35,802 bases of DNA from WJKK01 sp964638225 (GCA_964638225.1 CAZWYL010000007.1:1-35802), one strand, 5' to 3'. Numbered from the stretch's first letter, positions 21,553 to 30,812 are shown. The notes: a model not told the origin generated them from the letters alone. Numbers and translations are program-made.

Positions 21553-22536
21553 ATGAGTATCACATCCTTAGGAAAAAGCACCTTAGATGCCTATCTGATC
21601 GATTATCTTGAACATTGTGAGATTGAAAAAAATTTAGCCCAAAGTACTATTCGAATGTATGATTTTTATCTGAATGATTTTTTAAGTTGGTTGAAAAAAT
21701 ATTTGGACAAAGAAAAAATTCATCCCGATGACTTACAGATTGAATCGCTTCGGAAATACCGTCTTTTTTTAAATCGACGAAAAAGTTCACGATCTTCCGA
21801 GGGTTACAAACAATCTACCCAAAAAACATTTATGGTTGCAATTAGAGCTTTTTTAAAATACCTTATTGTTGAGAGAGGTCTTGACGTTTTACCCCCCGAT
21901 CAGATTTCTTTGGGTAAAAGTTCAGATCGGGTGCCTGAAGTTTTAAATGAAGAACAATTGGAGCGTCTATTCTCCGTACAGGACCTCAACAAACGCTCCG
22001 GTATAAGAGATCGGGCAATTCTAGAGACCCTTTTTAGTACTGGTTTGCGTGTTAGTGAGCTCGTAAATTTAGATGTGGACTCAATTAACTTGGAGTCGGG
22101 TGAGTTTACAGTTTTAGGTAAGGGAGGAAAAGCTCGTACGGTATATTTGAGCCCATCTGCCCGTAGATGGCTACGTCGTTATTTGTCGACTAGAAAAGAC
22201 GAGTTTATTCCCCTATTTCTTCGTTACTCTGGTAAGAGTATGGAAGAGGACGATCCTGAAGGAGAATCTTTACGATTGAGTGCAAGAAGTGTTCAAAGAA
22301 TGATCAAAAAATATGGAAGACGTGCCGGCCTCGCTGTGGATGTTACTCCTCATACCTTGCGTCATTCATTTGCGACCGGTTTACTGCAGGAAGGTGCGGA
22401 CATCCGCTCTGTTCAAGAACTTTTAGGCCATTCGGATGTTTCTACAACTCAAATTTATACCCATGTTACCAATCAGAGATTAAAGGATACTCATAAGAAA
22501 TTCCATAAAGATGTACTCCCTGATTCTGAGGATTAA
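21553..22536 (+). CDS. xer: Xer-family tyrosine recombinase
   Basis: This 327-residue site-specific recombinase has an N-terminal SAM-like core-binding domain (about 10-112) and a complete catalytic domain. The catalytic set is present: Arg166 (TGLRVSEL), Lys190 (GKGGKART), His267 and Arg270 (HTLRHSF), His293 (LGHSDVSTTQ) and the nucleophile Tyr302 (IYTHV). XerC/D proteins resolve chromosome dimers at dif; the sequence alone does not separate XerC from XerD or a single-recombinase system. It stands next to the gene-free region at the point where the main coding strand switches, which fits a terminus-linked Xer/dif module. No transposon ends are visible. Confidence 0.9.
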   Translation: MSITSLGKSTLDAYLIDYLEHCEIEKNLAQSTIRMYDFYLNDFLSWLKKYLDKEKIHPDDLQIESLRKYRLFLNRRKSSRSSEGYKQSTQKTFMVAIRAFLKYLIVERGLDVLPPDQISLGKSSDRVPEVLNEEQLERLFSVQDLNKRSGIRDRAILETLFSTGLRVSELVNLDVDSINLESGEFTVLGKGGKARTVYLSPSARRWLRRYLSTRKDEFIPLFLRYSGKSMEEDDPEGESLRLSARSVQRMIKKYGRRAGLAVDVTPHTLRHSFATGLLQEGADIRSVQELLGHSDVSTTQIYTHVTNQRLKDTHKKFHKDVLPDSED

Positions 22537-22618
22537 CGGTTTCTTTTCGCTACTAGGATTATTTTAATTAGATTGGGGGTTTTAGGCTTTGTCTGAATTT
22601 TGCGAGATTGACAGAATT

Positions 22619-23692
22619 TTATTTTAACTGGACAATATCATGCGCGCCGTTTTCTCTAATTCCGCCTTGGGTAATACGAACAAATTTAGCACGTTTCCAT
22701 AGTTCTGAGAGATCCTCAGCACCACAATAACTAAAGCCTGATTTTACACCGGCTAAAAGTCCTGTAACGACACCCTCAACAGGTCCTTTAAACTCAACCA
22801 GACCCTCCACCCCCTCAACATGCTTTATGTAGCGTTCTGATTTTCCTTCAGGTGTCCTTTCAAGATGTTTCTTTTTTTCTTGTTCGCTGGTGGATCCATT
22901 GTATTTTTTATACATCTTTCCATTAATTTCCAAGATTTCTCCAGGTGTTTCTTCTGTTCCTGCAAATAAGGAGCCTGCAGCTATTGCTGAGGCCCCCGCA
23001 GCTAAGGATTTAACTATGTCTCCTGAATTTTTTATGCCTGCGCACGGAATAAAAGTTTTACGCATTTTTCTTGCCACATCCTTGATTTTAAGCAAGGATT
23101 CGAAAGTTGGAAGACCGCATCCGGTCTGTATTCGCGTGGTACAGATGGATCCGCCCCCAATACCTATAAAAACTGAATCGGCTCCTGCTCTGTATAAATC
23201 TCGAGCACATTCCCCTGTCGAAGCAATTCCGCTTATTAATGTAATTTTTTCCTTAAACCGATTCTTTACTTTTTTTGTAAATTCAAGATTTTTTTGCATG
23301 TGGCCGTGAGCAACGTCTATATTTAATACCGTGGCCCCAGCATTTACTAAAGATTCCGCCCGTTCTAAATCTTCTTTTATTCCTATAGACCCTGCAGCTA
23401 AACCGCTACTTTCGACCACTTGCGCGACTTTTTCTGTCTGAGATTCAATACTTTCAAATCTGGGAAGGATGCCCATTCCCCCTAGTTTACTAATTTTTAT
23501 TGCCATTTTTACACCGGTTACTAGATCCATATTGGTTGTTATTAGAGGGATTTCTAGTTCCGTTTTAGGTGATATTTTAGTACTTAAGTCGACCTCTGAT
23601 CTAGAGTCTATTCTTGAACATTGAGGTACCAGAAGCACATCATCGAAAGAAAGAGCTAATGGGAACTCGGAGGATTTAGTTTTTTTTAACAT
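22619..23692 (-). CDS. guaB: IMP dehydrogenase without CBS domains
   Basis: This 357-residue TIM-barrel protein belongs to the IMPDH/GMP reductase family, which oxidises IMP to XMP in guanine nucleotide synthesis or reduces GMP. The loop GGGSICTTRIQTGCG carries the catalytic Cys184. ALSFDDVLLVP at the start and GAHDIV at the end are family marks. The flap contains SERYIKH with the Arg287-Tyr288 pair used as base in IMPDH, which favours IMPDH over GMP reductase. The approximately 120-residue CBS pair normally inserted in GuaB is absent. It has its own extended -10, TGCTAGAAT, nine bases before the ATG. Confidence 0.85.
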   Translation of the reverse strand: MLKKTKSSEFPLALSFDDVLLVPQCSRIDSRSEVDLSTKISPKTELEIPLITTNMDLVTGVKMAIKISKLGGMGILPRFESIESQTEKVAQVVESSGLAAGSIGIKEDLERAESLVNAGATVLNIDVAHGHMQKNLEFTKKVKNRFKEKITLISGIASTGECARDLYRAGADSVFIGIGGGSICTTRIQTGCGLPTFESLLKIKDVARKMRKTFIPCAGIKNSGDIVKSLAAGASAIAAGSLFAGTEETPGEILEINGKMYKKYNGSTSEQEKKKHLERTPEGKSERYIKHVEGVEGLVEFKGPVEGVVTGLLAGVKSGFSYCGAEDLSELWKRAKFVRITQGGIRENGAHDIVQLK

Positions 23693-23701
23693 AACTCATG
23701 T

Positions 23702-23710
23702 ATTCTAGCA
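23702..23710 (-). promoter_or_regulatory. Extended -10 of guaB
   Basis: TGCTAGAAT on the minus strand, hexamer 23707-23702, nine bases before the ATG at 23692. Confidence 0.55.
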
Positions 23711-23723
23711 TAAAGCTCAAGCA

Positions 23724-24437
23724 TCAAATTTTTCCTGCATCTTGATCGTGTATGTAGGTTTTTACCGGTTTAAAAGACTTTCTGTGAATTTCACAAGGGC
23801 CAAATTTAAAGATAGCTTCTCTGTGGGTTTTTGTTCCGTAACCTTTATGTTTTTCAAAACCGTATTGGGGAAACTTCTTTGCATATTTACACATCAAATT
23901 GTCCCTATGGACTTTTGCCAGGATCGAGGCGGCTGCAATACTGATGCTCAGACTGTCTCCTTTTGTAATATTTGTCTGTAATTTTTGATCTAGATCAGTT
24001 ATACAGACGTGATCTGTAAGAATATGTTCCGCCCCTTTTTCCAGCGAAATTACCGCTTTTTTAAAGCCTTTTTGAGTACTTGCAGTTATTCCCTTTTGGT
24101 CTATGTAACTGTGGGAAATTTCTATTATAGAAAAAGCTTTGGCTTCGGATATTATAAATTTATAAAGCTTTTCCCGAGTTGTTTTAGTTAATTTTTTTGA
24201 GTCGTTTATCAGCGAGTATCTTTTTGAGATTTCACCCAACCCGACGTCGTAATTCCTAGTTTTTCCGCTGCCCGTGTTAAGTTTTTCTTTTAAAATTTCC
24301 AGACTTTCTTTTTTTAAAATTACAGCGGAAACAACCATTGGTCCTGCCAAAGGTCCCCTACCCGCTTCATCCACTCCGGCGATAAGCTCGACCCCCTTTT
24401 CCCAAAGCTGCGATTCATATTTGATCAAATTTATCAT
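23724..24437 (-). CDS. rnhB: Ribonuclease HII
   Basis: This 237-residue enzyme nicks the RNA strand of RNA-DNA hybrids and removes misincorporated ribonucleotides. The active-site opening GVDEAGRGPLAGPMVVSAV (20-38) gives Asp and Glu. NDSKKLTKTTREKLY, then DHVCITD and KGDSLSISIAAASILAKVHRD supply the remaining acids and the RNase HII block, followed by HKGYGT. It is about 30 residues longer than usual because of an insertion (about 55-75) before NDSKKLT. TGTTAAAAT ends six bases before the ATG, so the mRNA should be leaderless. Confidence 0.95.
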   Translation of the reverse strand: MINLIKYESQLWEKGVELIAGVDEAGRGPLAGPMVVSAVILKKESLEILKEKLNTGSGKTRNYDVGLGEISKRYSLINDSKKLTKTTREKLYKFIISEAKAFSIIEISHSYIDQKGITASTQKGFKKAVISLEKGAEHILTDHVCITDLDQKLQTNITKGDSLSISIAAASILAKVHRDNLMCKYAKKFPQYGFEKHKGYGTKTHREAIFKFGPCEIHRKSFKPVKTYIHDQDAGKI

Positions 24438-24443
24438 ATGTTA

Positions 24444-24452
24444 ATTTTAACA
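24444..24452 (-). promoter_or_regulatory. Extended -10 of rnhB, leaderless
   Basis: TGTTAAAAT on the minus strand, hexamer 24449-24444, exactly six bases before the ATG at 24437. Confidence 0.6.
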
Positions 24453-24497
24453 TTGCTTTTATACTAGATGGCCAGAGAAACTTTCACGATTAATCTT

Positions 24498-24590
24498 TCA
24501 CCAGATCATTTGGTGAACGTAGTTTAAGGAGTAGACGAGTACGGTTAGTGAGTCGGGGTGCAGAATCTCCCGAATTACTAGTGGACGAAG
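24498..24590 (+). other. Structured intergenic segment, possible small RNA
   Basis: The 225-base gap between rnhB and gyrA has a perfect hairpin TTCACC with GGTGAA (24498-24503 and 24512-24517). It then has a nested stem in which TCGGG pairs with CCCGA inside TTAGT with ACTAG (about 24545-24585). A TATACT hexamer on the plus strand precedes it at about 24460. On the other strand the same hairpins could end gyrA transcripts, but no T run follows. No family is recognised. Confidence 0.3.
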
Positions 24591-24662
24591 TAAACTTATC
24601 AAGATAGAAGGATTACTGTTAGATTATTTCTAATAAACCTATACAGAGTGCAGCTTTTGTGA

Positions 24663-27212
24663 TTAGTCAAGAAAGGCCACTGAAGTTACTTTGTCGTCTT
24701 TTGCTAGATTTATAAGTTTAACTCCCAGAGTATTTCTCTTTAATTCCGGAATCTGTTTTTCCGGTATTCTAATAACTTTTCCTATTTTTGTAGCTAAAAG
24801 CACGTCGCGTGGTTTATCTTCTTTTTCCACGGGCTCTAACCTGACTGCTACTAGATCACCCGTTTTCTTGGTCGTATTGTAGGTAATTAGTCCCGATCCT
24901 CCCCTACTCTGTGCTCTATATTCTTCTAAGGGAGTCTTTTTACCGTAGCCTTTTTCGGAAACAGCTACAACATCATAATCCTTGCTGCCAAGAGGTATTA
25001 CCATCATTCCGATCACTCTATCATCTTTTTCTTTGATTTTGATCCCAATTACACCCTTGGCTGTTCTTCCCATAGATCTTGCTTCTTCTTCAGCGAATCT
25101 TATGGATTTACCTTTAGATGTGGCTAAAAATATGTGATCCATTCCAGATGTGATTTGTGCTCTAACCAGCGAATCCTCTTCTTCTAAACCAACCGCGATA
25201 ATTCCGGAAGAGCGGATATTTTCATATTCGCTTAACTTAGTTTTTTTAACTTTACCGTTCTTGGTTGCAAAAATGATATTCTTTTTGTCAGAATTCATAT
25301 CTTCTGCAGGTATAGTTAAGAAGGACTGCACGTCTTCGTTTTGTGAAATTCCCAAAAAGTTTATTAACGCAGTACCTTTTGAAGTTCGGCTGGATTCAGG
25401 TATTTCCCAAATTCTCATCTTATATACCTTTCCTTTATTGGTAAGGAACAGGCCCCAATCATGTGTATCACAGGCTCTGATTGTGTCCATAGTGTCAGCA
25501 TCCTTGAGTTCAGAGCCCTTAACTCCTTTTCCCCCTCTTCCCTGTCTTTTGTATGCGCTCTTTTTCAATCTTTTAACATAGCCCTCTTGGGAAATTGTAA
25601 TTATGCAAGGTTCATCTGCTACCATATCCTCTGTAGAGATTTCACCCGCTTTTCCTTTCATTACTTTAGTTCTACGCTCATCTCCATAATTTTCCTTGAG
25701 TTCCAAAAGCTCTTTTTTAACAGTCTTCATAATTTCTTTAGGTGAGGCTAAGAGAGTTTCCAACCCATCAATTGTAGCTAAAATCTCTTCTAACTCATCT
25801 TCAATCTTTTGTCTTTCTAGGGCCGCAAGTCTTCTAAGCTGCATGTCCAAAATTGCCTGGGCCTGGATTTCTGAAAGATCAAAGTTTTTCATTAGGCCTT
25901 CTTTTGCTGTGTTTACATCCTTACTTCCTCTAATGAGCTTTATGACTGCATCCAGGTTATCTAAAGCAATTTTTAGTCCTCTTAATATGTGTTCTCGTGC
26001 TCTCGCTTTCTTGAGTAAATATATTGTTCTATTTACTACTATTATTTGTCGGTGCTTGATAAATTCTTCTAAAATAGTCTTCAGGGTTAGTAGTTTAGGT
26101 TCCCCGTTTAGTAGAGCTACAGTGTTTGTGTTGAAGGTATCCTGGAGAGGTGTGTATTTATAAAGTTGGTTCTCTACTTTCTTTGGAATCGCTCCTCTTT
26201 TAATTTCTACGACTATTCTCATCCCATCTCTATCAGATTCATCTCTTAAGTCTGTAATTCCTTGGATTTTATCCTTTTTTACGTTCTCAGCAATTTTCTC
26301 CAATAGACGCGATTTGTTCACTTGGTATGGGATTTCTGAGATTATCAGTCGTGCTTTACCATGATCCATTGGTTCAATATTTACTTTTGCTCTTGTTACA
26401 ACTCTTCCCTTTCCGGTGGCATACATCTTAATAATTTCTTTTCTGTCGTAGATTATTCCCCCGGTTGGAAAGTCGGGGCCTTGAATAAACTCAATAAGGT
26501 CTTCCACAGTTGATTCTGAAGAGAAATCGGTTATGGCTATTTGTTTTTCTGCTTTGGGATTTGGTTTTTCGCCTATATTATCTGCATTTTCTATTAGATG
26601 TACTAGTCCGTCTACAACCTCTGAGAGATTGTGAGGAGGAATGTTTGTAGCCATTCCAACAGCAATCCCTGAAGCTCCATTTAAAAGTACATTTGGTAAT
26701 TTAGAAGGCAAAAATGCGGGTTCTTCGTTTTGGAGGTCGTTTATTACAAAAGGAACAGTTTCTTTGTCAATATCCTCATAGAGCTCCTCAGAGATTTTGT
26801 CCATTTTACACTCTGTATATCGCATTGCAGCAGGAGGGTCTCCATCAATACTTCCAAAGTTTCCTTGGGGAATTATTAGTGGATATCTCAGCGAGAAGTC
26901 TTGGGCCATTCGCACGAGAGAATCGTATATTGCCGTGTCTCCATGGGGATGGTATTTCTTCATAACCTCTCCTACAACGGCAGCTGACTTATTGTACTTA
27001 TTGTCAGCGCTCATGTTTTGATCCTGCATAGCGTAAATGATTCTTCTATGCACAGGTTTTAGACCATCACGGACATCCGGAAGTGCGCGAGATACGATAA
27101 CACTCATGGCATAATCTAAATAAGCCTTTTGCATTTCTTCTGAAATGCTGGCTTCGATTATTTTTGAGACCTTTTTATTTTCCGGTGTTTTTTCGCTTTT
27201 AGAATTTGCCAT
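24663..27212 (-). CDS. gyrA: DNA gyrase subunit A
   Basis: This 849-residue subunit breaks and rejoins DNA while introducing negative supercoils. The catalytic Tyr132 lies in PPAAMRYTE. The quinolone region reads HPHGDTAIYD (88-97), with Thr93 at the position of E. coli Ser83. The GyrA box QGRGGKG (about 553-559) distinguishes it from topoisomerase IV ParC. Six-bladed C-terminal repeats follow. It starts one base after the ppaC-like gene, so it ends the operon gyrB-ppaC-gyrA. Confidence 0.97.
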   Translation of the reverse strand: MANSKSEKTPENKKVSKIIEASISEEMQKAYLDYAMSVIVSRALPDVRDGLKPVHRRIIYAMQDQNMSADNKYNKSAAVVGEVMKKYHPHGDTAIYDSLVRMAQDFSLRYPLIIPQGNFGSIDGDPPAAMRYTECKMDKISEELYEDIDKETVPFVINDLQNEEPAFLPSKLPNVLLNGASGIAVGMATNIPPHNLSEVVDGLVHLIENADNIGEKPNPKAEKQIAITDFSSESTVEDLIEFIQGPDFPTGGIIYDRKEIIKMYATGKGRVVTRAKVNIEPMDHGKARLIISEIPYQVNKSRLLEKIAENVKKDKIQGITDLRDESDRDGMRIVVEIKRGAIPKKVENQLYKYTPLQDTFNTNTVALLNGEPKLLTLKTILEEFIKHRQIIVVNRTIYLLKKARAREHILRGLKIALDNLDAVIKLIRGSKDVNTAKEGLMKNFDLSEIQAQAILDMQLRRLAALERQKIEDELEEILATIDGLETLLASPKEIMKTVKKELLELKENYGDERRTKVMKGKAGEISTEDMVADEPCIITISQEGYVKRLKKSAYKRQGRGGKGVKGSELKDADTMDTIRACDTHDWGLFLTNKGKVYKMRIWEIPESSRTSKGTALINFLGISQNEDVQSFLTIPAEDMNSDKKNIIFATKNGKVKKTKLSEYENIRSSGIIAVGLEEEDSLVRAQITSGMDHIFLATSKGKSIRFAEEEARSMGRTAKGVIGIKIKEKDDRVIGMMVIPLGSKDYDVVAVSEKGYGKKTPLEEYRAQSRGGSGLITYNTTKKTGDLVAVRLEPVEKEDKPRDVLLATKIGKVIRIPEKQIPELKRNTLGVKLINLAKDDKVTSVAFLD

Positions 27213-27213
27213 A

Positions 27214-28032
27214 CTATTTTTCCATTAAAACCTTTTCAATTTCTGGTGCTATATCCTTTTTTCTACTCATACGCGGNNNNNNNNNNNNNNNNNNNNNNNN
27301 NNNNNNNNNNNNNNNNNNNNNNNNNNNNNNNNNNNNNNNNNNNNNNNNNNNNNNNNNNNNNNNNNNNNNNNNNNNNTTGTTCCCGTTGAAATCAAACATT
27401 TTGTAATCTTTTGTTGCTATTTCTTCCGGAGATAACCCAGAAATATCTGATTTGGCTTTAAATATCTCAAAAGTTAAATCATTTATTACAATTTCCAGTT
27501 CTTTTGCGACGCTTCTCGCAATTTCGGAATCAAATCCAGTAGTTGTGCTGGATTTTAGTCCTTGAGTGTCTGAAAGAATAGCACTTAAAATAAGCGACTT
27601 CATCTTTTTGGAAGGGTTTACATTTTCTTTTTCGTAGAGTTCGTAAATTATTGAGGAAGTCGAACCAAGAGGTCTTACATTTATTTGTAATGGTGAGGCG
27701 AAGTTAATATTTACTTTGTGGTGGTCAACCAGTTCTAGAACTTGATGGTTTTTGATTAGTTTATGTCTTTGAGATTCCTCGTTGTGATCCACTAAAATAA
27801 AACTGTCCTCTTTCGATAAAGCTTCTTCGCTTAGGTTATCTAAAGACATTGGTATTTCAGCGTTAAATTTGTTAAGTATAAACTCGGTTTCTTTGTTAAT
27901 TTTCCCTGCTCTCGCTGGAGTGATCTCTGCTGTTGGGTACCTTTTTGTTTTTTTCAGTAAATCAGCATAGGCTATTGCAGAAACAATGCTGTCTAAATCC
28001 GGTGATTTGTGTCCTGTTACGTAAATTTTCAT
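27214..28032 (-). CDS. ppaC: Family II (manganese-dependent) inorganic pyrophosphatase, interrupted by an assembly gap
   Basis: This DHH-family enzyme hydrolyses pyrophosphate, pulling nucleic acid synthesis forward. Metal-binding motifs are visible: GHKSPDLDS (7-15), VDHNE (81-85), VDHHK (102-106) and LSDTQGLKS with Asp155. The C-terminal signature PRMSRKKDIAPEIE is also present, as in PpaC substrate-binding domains. A run of 100 N (27277-27376) removes part of the C-terminal domain. The frame happens to stay open through it, but the visible length of 272 is below the usual 300-310, so the true gap is probably longer than drawn. It is packed between gyrB and gyrA with 1-2 base spacers. Confidence 0.85.
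   Translation of the reverse strand: MKIYVTGHKSPDLDSIVSAIAYADLLKKTKRYPTAEITPARAGKINKETEFILNKFNAEIPMSLDNLSEEALSKEDSFILVDHNEESQRHKLIKNHQVLELVDHHKVNINFASPLQINVRPLGSTSSIIYELYEKENVNPSKKMKSLILSAILSDTQGLKSSTTTGFDSEIARSVAKELEIVINDLTFEIFKAKSDISGLSPEEIATKDYKMFDFNGNXXXXXXXXXXXXXXXXXXXXXXXXXXXXXXXXXXPRMSRKKDIAPEIEKVLMEK
27277..27376. other. Assembly gap of 100 N
   Basis: Exactly 100 undetermined bases inside the pyrophosphatase gene. A round 100 is the usual placeholder for a scaffold gap of unknown size, so distances across it are not reliable. Confidence 0.97.
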
Positions 28033-28034
28033 AG

Positions 28035-30047
28035 CTAGGTTATGTCCACATTAGCCTGTGCTGCATAGGTTTGTATAAACCTTTTTCTGGGTGGAACTCT
28101 CCTTCCCATTAATGTAGTAAATACTTCATCTGCCTGGGCAGCGTCTTCAACCGTGATTTGTTTTAATCTTCGTGTTTCTGGATTCATTGTTGTTTCCCAA
28201 AGTTCCTCCGGATTCATTTCTCCCAATCCCTTAAATCTCTGTATTATAGCCTTTTGACCTTCTTCAGTTTTTACAAACTCTTGTCTTTCCTTTTCATCAA
28301 AAAGATATTTTTTGTTTTTACCCCACGTGCCTTTAAAGAGCGGAGGTACGGCAATGTAAATTTTTCCTCCTTCTACTAATTCTTTCATGTGTCTGTAAAA
28401 GAAAGTTAAGTAAAGAGTCATGATGTGCATTCCGTCTGAATCTGCGTCCGCCATTATTATCAGCTTGTGATATCTTAAATTCTCAGGCTCATATTGTTCT
28501 CCTATCCCCGCTCCTATAGCAATAATTAAATCTTTAAATTTTACTGAAGATACTATTCTGTCTAAGCGCGCTCTTTCAGTATTTAAAACCTTTCCAAAAA
28601 GAGGCAGAATAGCTTGAAATTCTCTATCTCTTGCTTGTTTTGCGGATCCTCCAGCTGAATCACCCTCTACAATGAACAATTCTGCCTTTTTAGGGTCTTT
28701 TGTTGAGCAGTCCGCCAGTTTACCCGGGAGTACTCCACCTGTTTCGAGAGCGCCTTTTCTTAAGACGGTTTCTCTTGCTGCTTTGGCAGCGATCCTTGCA
28801 CGTAACGCCAGTACGTTTTTCTTTATTATTCTTTCGGCCTCTGGGGGATGTTCTTCTAAAAAAGTTTCCAGGCCTTCTCTGGTGATTGTTTCTACTATCC
28901 CCCTGACGTTAGAGTTACCTAGTTTGCCTTTTGTTTGGCCCTCGAATTGAAGTTCATCCGCATTAAGTTTAACCGAAACTATCGCTGTAAGTCCTTCTCT
29001 CAAGTCATTAGAAGAAAGATTCGGATCTTTCTCTTTTAGAAGTTCTTTTTCGCGAGCGTAATTATTGATAGTTCTTGTTAGAGCTGATCTAAAACCTGTT
29101 AAGTGAGTTCCTCCCTCATTTGTTCTTATGTGGTTGGCAAAGGTAAGAACATTTTCGGCATAGGAATTGTTGTATTGCAGAGCTACTTCTACTTCTACAT
29201 TTTCCTCTTCACCATGTACATAGAAAATATCCTGATTGATTATTCCTTTGTTTCTGTTCAAAGATTTTAGAAACGCTTTAATGCCGTCCTCAAAATAAAA
29301 GGTATATTTTTGTTCATCTCGGCGGTCTATCAATTCAAACTTTATACCGGCAGTTAGATAAGCATATTCTCGTATCTGATTTATGAAATGGTTTAAATCC
29401 AGATCGGTGGTTTCGAAAACATCTGGATCCGGTTTAAAATGGACTATTGTTCCTGAAGTGTAGCCCCATTCTTTAAGATCAATATTCCATGTATCTTTGG
29501 GAAGTTTAGTCGGCTTTTTAGGATCTAAATTGTGTACGGGATCTATTGTTTGACCACCGTCTTTATATTCTTGAAGGACTGTTTCCTCTTCCCTTTTAAC
29601 TATAACGCGCATCCATGAAGAAAGGGCATTAACCACAGATGATCCTACACCGTGCAAACCGCTGGAAACTTTATAACTTCCTCCACCGAATTTTCCTCCA
29701 GCATGTAGCTTGGTAAATGCTAATTCCAGGGCACTTACACCATAAGCCTCTTTCATTTCATAGGGCACTCCCCTACCATTGTCGTACACTGCTGCTGATC
29801 CGTTCTTAAAAAATTCAACGCGTATATGGTCTGCAAAACCAGCAATTGCCTCATCCATAGAGTTATTTACAATTTCCGTTACAAGGTGATGAAGACCTCT
29901 TTGGCCGGTTGATCCTATATACATTCCCGGTCTTTTTCTTACTGGATCAAGGCCTTCCAAGACCTGTATTTGTTCTGCCCCATAATCTCCAAGTTTTGGT
30001 AGGATCTTACCCTTTGGGTTTTTTACGTCTTTTTCTGTTTTTGCCAT
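28035..30047 (-). CDS. gyrB: DNA gyrase subunit B
   Basis: This 670-residue ATPase subunit has the GHKL ATP-binding domain: LEGLDPVRKRPGMYIGST, VNNSMDEAIAGF with the catalytic Glu region, then GLHGVGSSVVNALS. The transducer domain follows, and then TOPRIM with IVEGDSAGGSAKQARDR (about 460-475) and IIMADADSDGMHI. RFKGLGEMNPEELWETTMNPETR is the standard C-terminal block. The length is that of the short GyrB type without the proteobacterial insert. A TTGAAA-17-TAAAAT promoter ends nine bases before the ATG, and the ppaC-like gene and gyrA follow in the same operon. Confidence 0.97.
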   Translation of the reverse strand: MAKTEKDVKNPKGKILPKLGDYGAEQIQVLEGLDPVRKRPGMYIGSTGQRGLHHLVTEIVNNSMDEAIAGFADHIRVEFFKNGSAAVYDNGRGVPYEMKEAYGVSALELAFTKLHAGGKFGGGSYKVSSGLHGVGSSVVNALSSWMRVIVKREEETVLQEYKDGGQTIDPVHNLDPKKPTKLPKDTWNIDLKEWGYTSGTIVHFKPDPDVFETTDLDLNHFINQIREYAYLTAGIKFELIDRRDEQKYTFYFEDGIKAFLKSLNRNKGIINQDIFYVHGEEENVEVEVALQYNNSYAENVLTFANHIRTNEGGTHLTGFRSALTRTINNYAREKELLKEKDPNLSSNDLREGLTAIVSVKLNADELQFEGQTKGKLGNSNVRGIVETITREGLETFLEEHPPEAERIIKKNVLALRARIAAKAARETVLRKGALETGGVLPGKLADCSTKDPKKAELFIVEGDSAGGSAKQARDREFQAILPLFGKVLNTERARLDRIVSSVKFKDLIIAIGAGIGEQYEPENLRYHKLIIMADADSDGMHIMTLYLTFFYRHMKELVEGGKIYIAVPPLFKGTWGKNKKYLFDEKERQEFVKTEEGQKAIIQRFKGLGEMNPEELWETTMNPETRRLKQITVEDAAQADEVFTTLMGRRVPPRKRFIQTYAAQANVDIT

Positions 30048-30056
30048 GACTTCACT

Positions 30057-30085
30057 ATTTTAGGGGATTTACTAGTGGTTTTCAA
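30057..30085 (-). promoter_or_regulatory. Promoter of the gyrB-ppaC-gyrA operon
   Basis: TTGAAA (30085-30080), a 17-base spacer, TAAAAT (30062-30057), then nine bases to the ATG. Confidence 0.65.
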
Positions 30086-30101
30086 CTTTTTCCTTATTTT
30101 T

Positions 30102-30797
30102 TTAAGAAAGTTTCAAGAGAAGGAATTCTAGAGCAATCTGACTATTAACATTTGTGGTATTTAGATCATTTCTAACTTTCTCCAATATTTTCAGATTTTG
30201 TGCGTTTTTCCTCATTTTGTTATTTTCTTCACTTTTTAACTCTGATCTTTCCTCAGCTATCCAGGATTCAATAAGTGCGCCTACATCCCCCCTTGATTTT
30301 TTTGTTAATTTTTCGGCAAGTTCTAATTTTTTACCGTTAGAGAGATTTTTAATTTTTCCAAGAGAGTTTGTTTTTAGGTTTTTTCTTACAGTTGGTCTTA
30401 TTTTTATTTGCTGACAGCGAGACAGCACGGTTTCTAGAAGTTCGTTTTTGTTCTCAGTTTCCAGAATTATATTTGCGTATCCCGGAGGCTCTTCCAAAGT
30501 TTTTAAGAGTGCATTTTGTGCCTGTCTGGTTAGTGAGTGTGCATTTTTGATTATTAAATATTTGGTTTTTGACATGTAGGGTTTTTGCCCCAGGAATTTC
30601 GTCGCTCTCCGTACTTGATCAATACCAATGCTTTCTTTATTTTTAGGTTCCTTTAAGATTAAAATATCAGGATTGTTTTTTGTATATTCTAAGTTGTTTG
30701 ATTTTAGATTATTGTTTATCATCCCATCTCTATCTCGCGCTTTTCCCCCATAGAATAAGATAGTTCCCTTTATGTTGTTTTGGTGCTTTGGCGGCAT
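30102..30797 (-). CDS. holB: DNA polymerase III delta' subunit (clamp loader)
   Basis: This 231-residue AAA+-type protein matches delta': IGIDQVRRATKFLGQKPYMSKTKYLIIKNAHSLTRQAQNALLKTLEEPPG is the family core, followed by IILETENKNELLETVLSRCQQI with the SRC motif. Delta' works with tau and delta to load the sliding clamp. The P-loop position reads FYGGKARDRDG, so ATP is not expected to be bound, as is common for delta'. It is short (delta' is usually about 300 or more), with a reduced C-terminal collar. TGCTAATAT ends six bases before the ATG. Confidence 0.88.
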   Translation of the reverse strand: MPPKHQNNIKGTILFYGGKARDRDGMINNNLKSNNLEYTKNNPDILILKEPKNKESIGIDQVRRATKFLGQKPYMSKTKYLIIKNAHSLTRQAQNALLKTLEEPPGYANIILETENKNELLETVLSRCQQIKIRPTVRKNLKTNSLGKIKNLSNGKKLELAEKLTKKSRGDVGALIESWIAEERSELKSEENNKMRKNAQNLKILEKVRNDLNTTNVNSQIALEFLLLKLS

Positions 30798-30803
30798 GCA
30801 TTG

Positions 30804-30812
30804 ATATTAGCA
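30804..30812 (-). promoter_or_regulatory. Extended -10 of holB, leaderless
   Basis: TGCTAATAT on the minus strand, hexamer 30809-30804, exactly six bases before the ATG at 30797. Confidence 0.6.

Noticed and set aside
25696..26163. A 155-codon plus-strand frame, and similar ones at 25150-25581 and 22890-23309
   Set aside because: They are antisense to strongly conserved gyrA and guaB coding sequence and look like mirror-image frames.
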